Assembly (NCBI GenBank): GCA_020061125.1
Contig: JAGUYV010000194.1
Location: 1-6,536, forward strand
DNA length: 6,536 bases
DNA from: a bacterium
Lineage (GTDB): Bacteria > UBP15 > UBA6099 > DSWB01
Reading direction: 5' to 3'
Shown here: positions 6,059 through 6,536 of the stretch, piece by piece
Numbering within the stretch: position 1 is the first letter of the stretch
Layout of the letters: each line of letters starts with the position of its first letter
Notes under the pieces: generated by a model
Told to the model about the DNA's origin: nothing
The model's database searches: none
What the model saw: only the letters and a program-made list of their open reading frames with translations
Position numbers and translations under genes: made by a program

Positions 6059-6536
6059 TTATGGGGTTGACTGAAATCGAACCTCATCCTGCGGAGCCGG
6101 CTCGAAAATTTCGATGGACTCGTCAATGCCAAGGACGCTGGTTTCACCGCGGCTGCGAAGGGTCGCGCCGGTACCCATGCCCTCGGCCGCGGCCGCGGTC
6201 ACGCCGATGCGTGTTGTGCAATTATCGGCCACCCAGGGCAGGAGCAGGAACGCGGTGTTGACCGTGGCGCCGAGCACATCGGGCCGGGCGTAGTCCGGGT
6301 GGCCGATGGTTCCGAGAAAGATTTCGCCGCAGTGCAGGGTGATGACAAGTTCGTGGGCGTCGAGCATGAGCCGGGTGTGCAGGGCCGCGTCCAGAGCGCG
6401 CCGCTCGTGCCCCTCGCCCGCGAAAAAGCCCAGGAAGCCGTCGCCCACATATTTCACGGGCACGCCTCGGTGCAGGCGCACGGCTTCGGTTACGGAGTAG
6501 TAGATGCCGTTGATCCAGGCGGCCAGGTCGCGCGGA
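6059..6536 (-). CDS. Class III adenylate/guanylate cyclase-like protein, C-terminal part (5' end beyond window)
   Basis: The frame is open from the right edge (the first full codon starts at 6535) to TAA at 6061-6059, giving 158 visible residues. Class III cyclases make cAMP or cGMP at a dimer interface. What I see: LAAWINGIYYSVTEAV, then GVPVKYVGDGFLGFF with the substrate-selecting Lys and second metal-binding Asp; ITLHCGEIFLGTIGHPDY, matching the conserved GxxxGxIG segment; and RPDVLGATVNTAFLLL, matching the y[DT]vlGdxVNxAxRL segment with Asp at the purine-selecting position, which would favour ATP. The transition-state Arg four residues after the conserved Asn is Leu, and GD before VN is GA, so catalysis is in doubt. 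The first metal-binding Asp would be upstream, outside the window, with any sensor domain. A GTG at 6481 is an internal Val codon, not the start. The tail after about residue 115 is not recognisable. Confidence 0.8.
   Translation of the reverse strand, partial: PRDLAAWINGIYYSVTEAVRLHRGVPVKYVGDGFLGFFAGEGHERRALDAALHTRLMLDAHELVITLHCGEIFLGTIGHPDYARPDVLGATVNTAFLLLPWVADNCTTRIGVTAAAAEGMGTGATLRSRGETSVLGIDESIEIFEPAPQDEVRFQSTP

Overview
This window is from a GC-rich bacterial chromosome in which every gene I can support lies on the minus strand. Read in the direction of transcription (right to left) the order is: the 3' end of a class III adenylate/guanylate cyclase-like gene, ahcY (S-adenosylhomocysteine hydrolase), a roughly 400-base non-coding spacer, a DgkA-type diacylglycerol/undecaprenol kinase with an extra C-terminal membrane domain, a strongly divergent chorismate synthase-like gene, and a secreted heparinase II/III-family polysaccharide lyase that runs off the left edge. 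No phage, IS element, CRISPR array, tRNA or rRNA is visible. The lineage cannot be fixed from the sequence. A secreted heparinase-type lyase, a bacterial-type ahcY and a spacer with CACGAAT / CCACGGATGA / TCTCCGCG phrases would fit an environmental bacterium of the PVC or a neighbouring group, but this is a low-confidence inference.

Transcription units look small and well separated. The cyclase and ahcY are 27 bases apart and ahcY has a strong AGGAGG site, so they are probably cotranscribed; an 11-bp perfect hairpin with a T-rich tail ends the unit. The kinase gene has its own sigma70-like promoter in the spacer. The chorismate synthase-like gene has its own promoter, with a palindrome across the -35 box, a leader of about 85 nt, a strong Shine-Dalgarno that fixes the start at 3165, and a 12-bp hairpin terminator. 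The lyase gene has a near-consensus promoter whose -10 box overlaps the first ATG, so transcription should begin almost exactly at the second ATG: a candidate leaderless mRNA.

The genes do not form one obvious pathway. ahcY recycles S-adenosylhomocysteine, the kinase phosphorylates a membrane lipid alcohol, the lyase degrades acidic polysaccharide outside the cytoplasm, and the cyclase would make a nucleotide second messenger.

The points most worth a second look are: (1) the AroC-like protein, which keeps the chorismate synthase scaffold but has Tyr in place of the first catalytic His, a rewritten GRSSARET region and an insertion of about 60 residues; (2) the promoter/start overlap of the lyase gene; (3) the kinase with Gln at a position normally occupied by a metal-binding Glu, plus an unexplained membrane domain; (4) repeat-like phrases in the spacer; and (5) a cyclase domain lacking the transition-state Arg.
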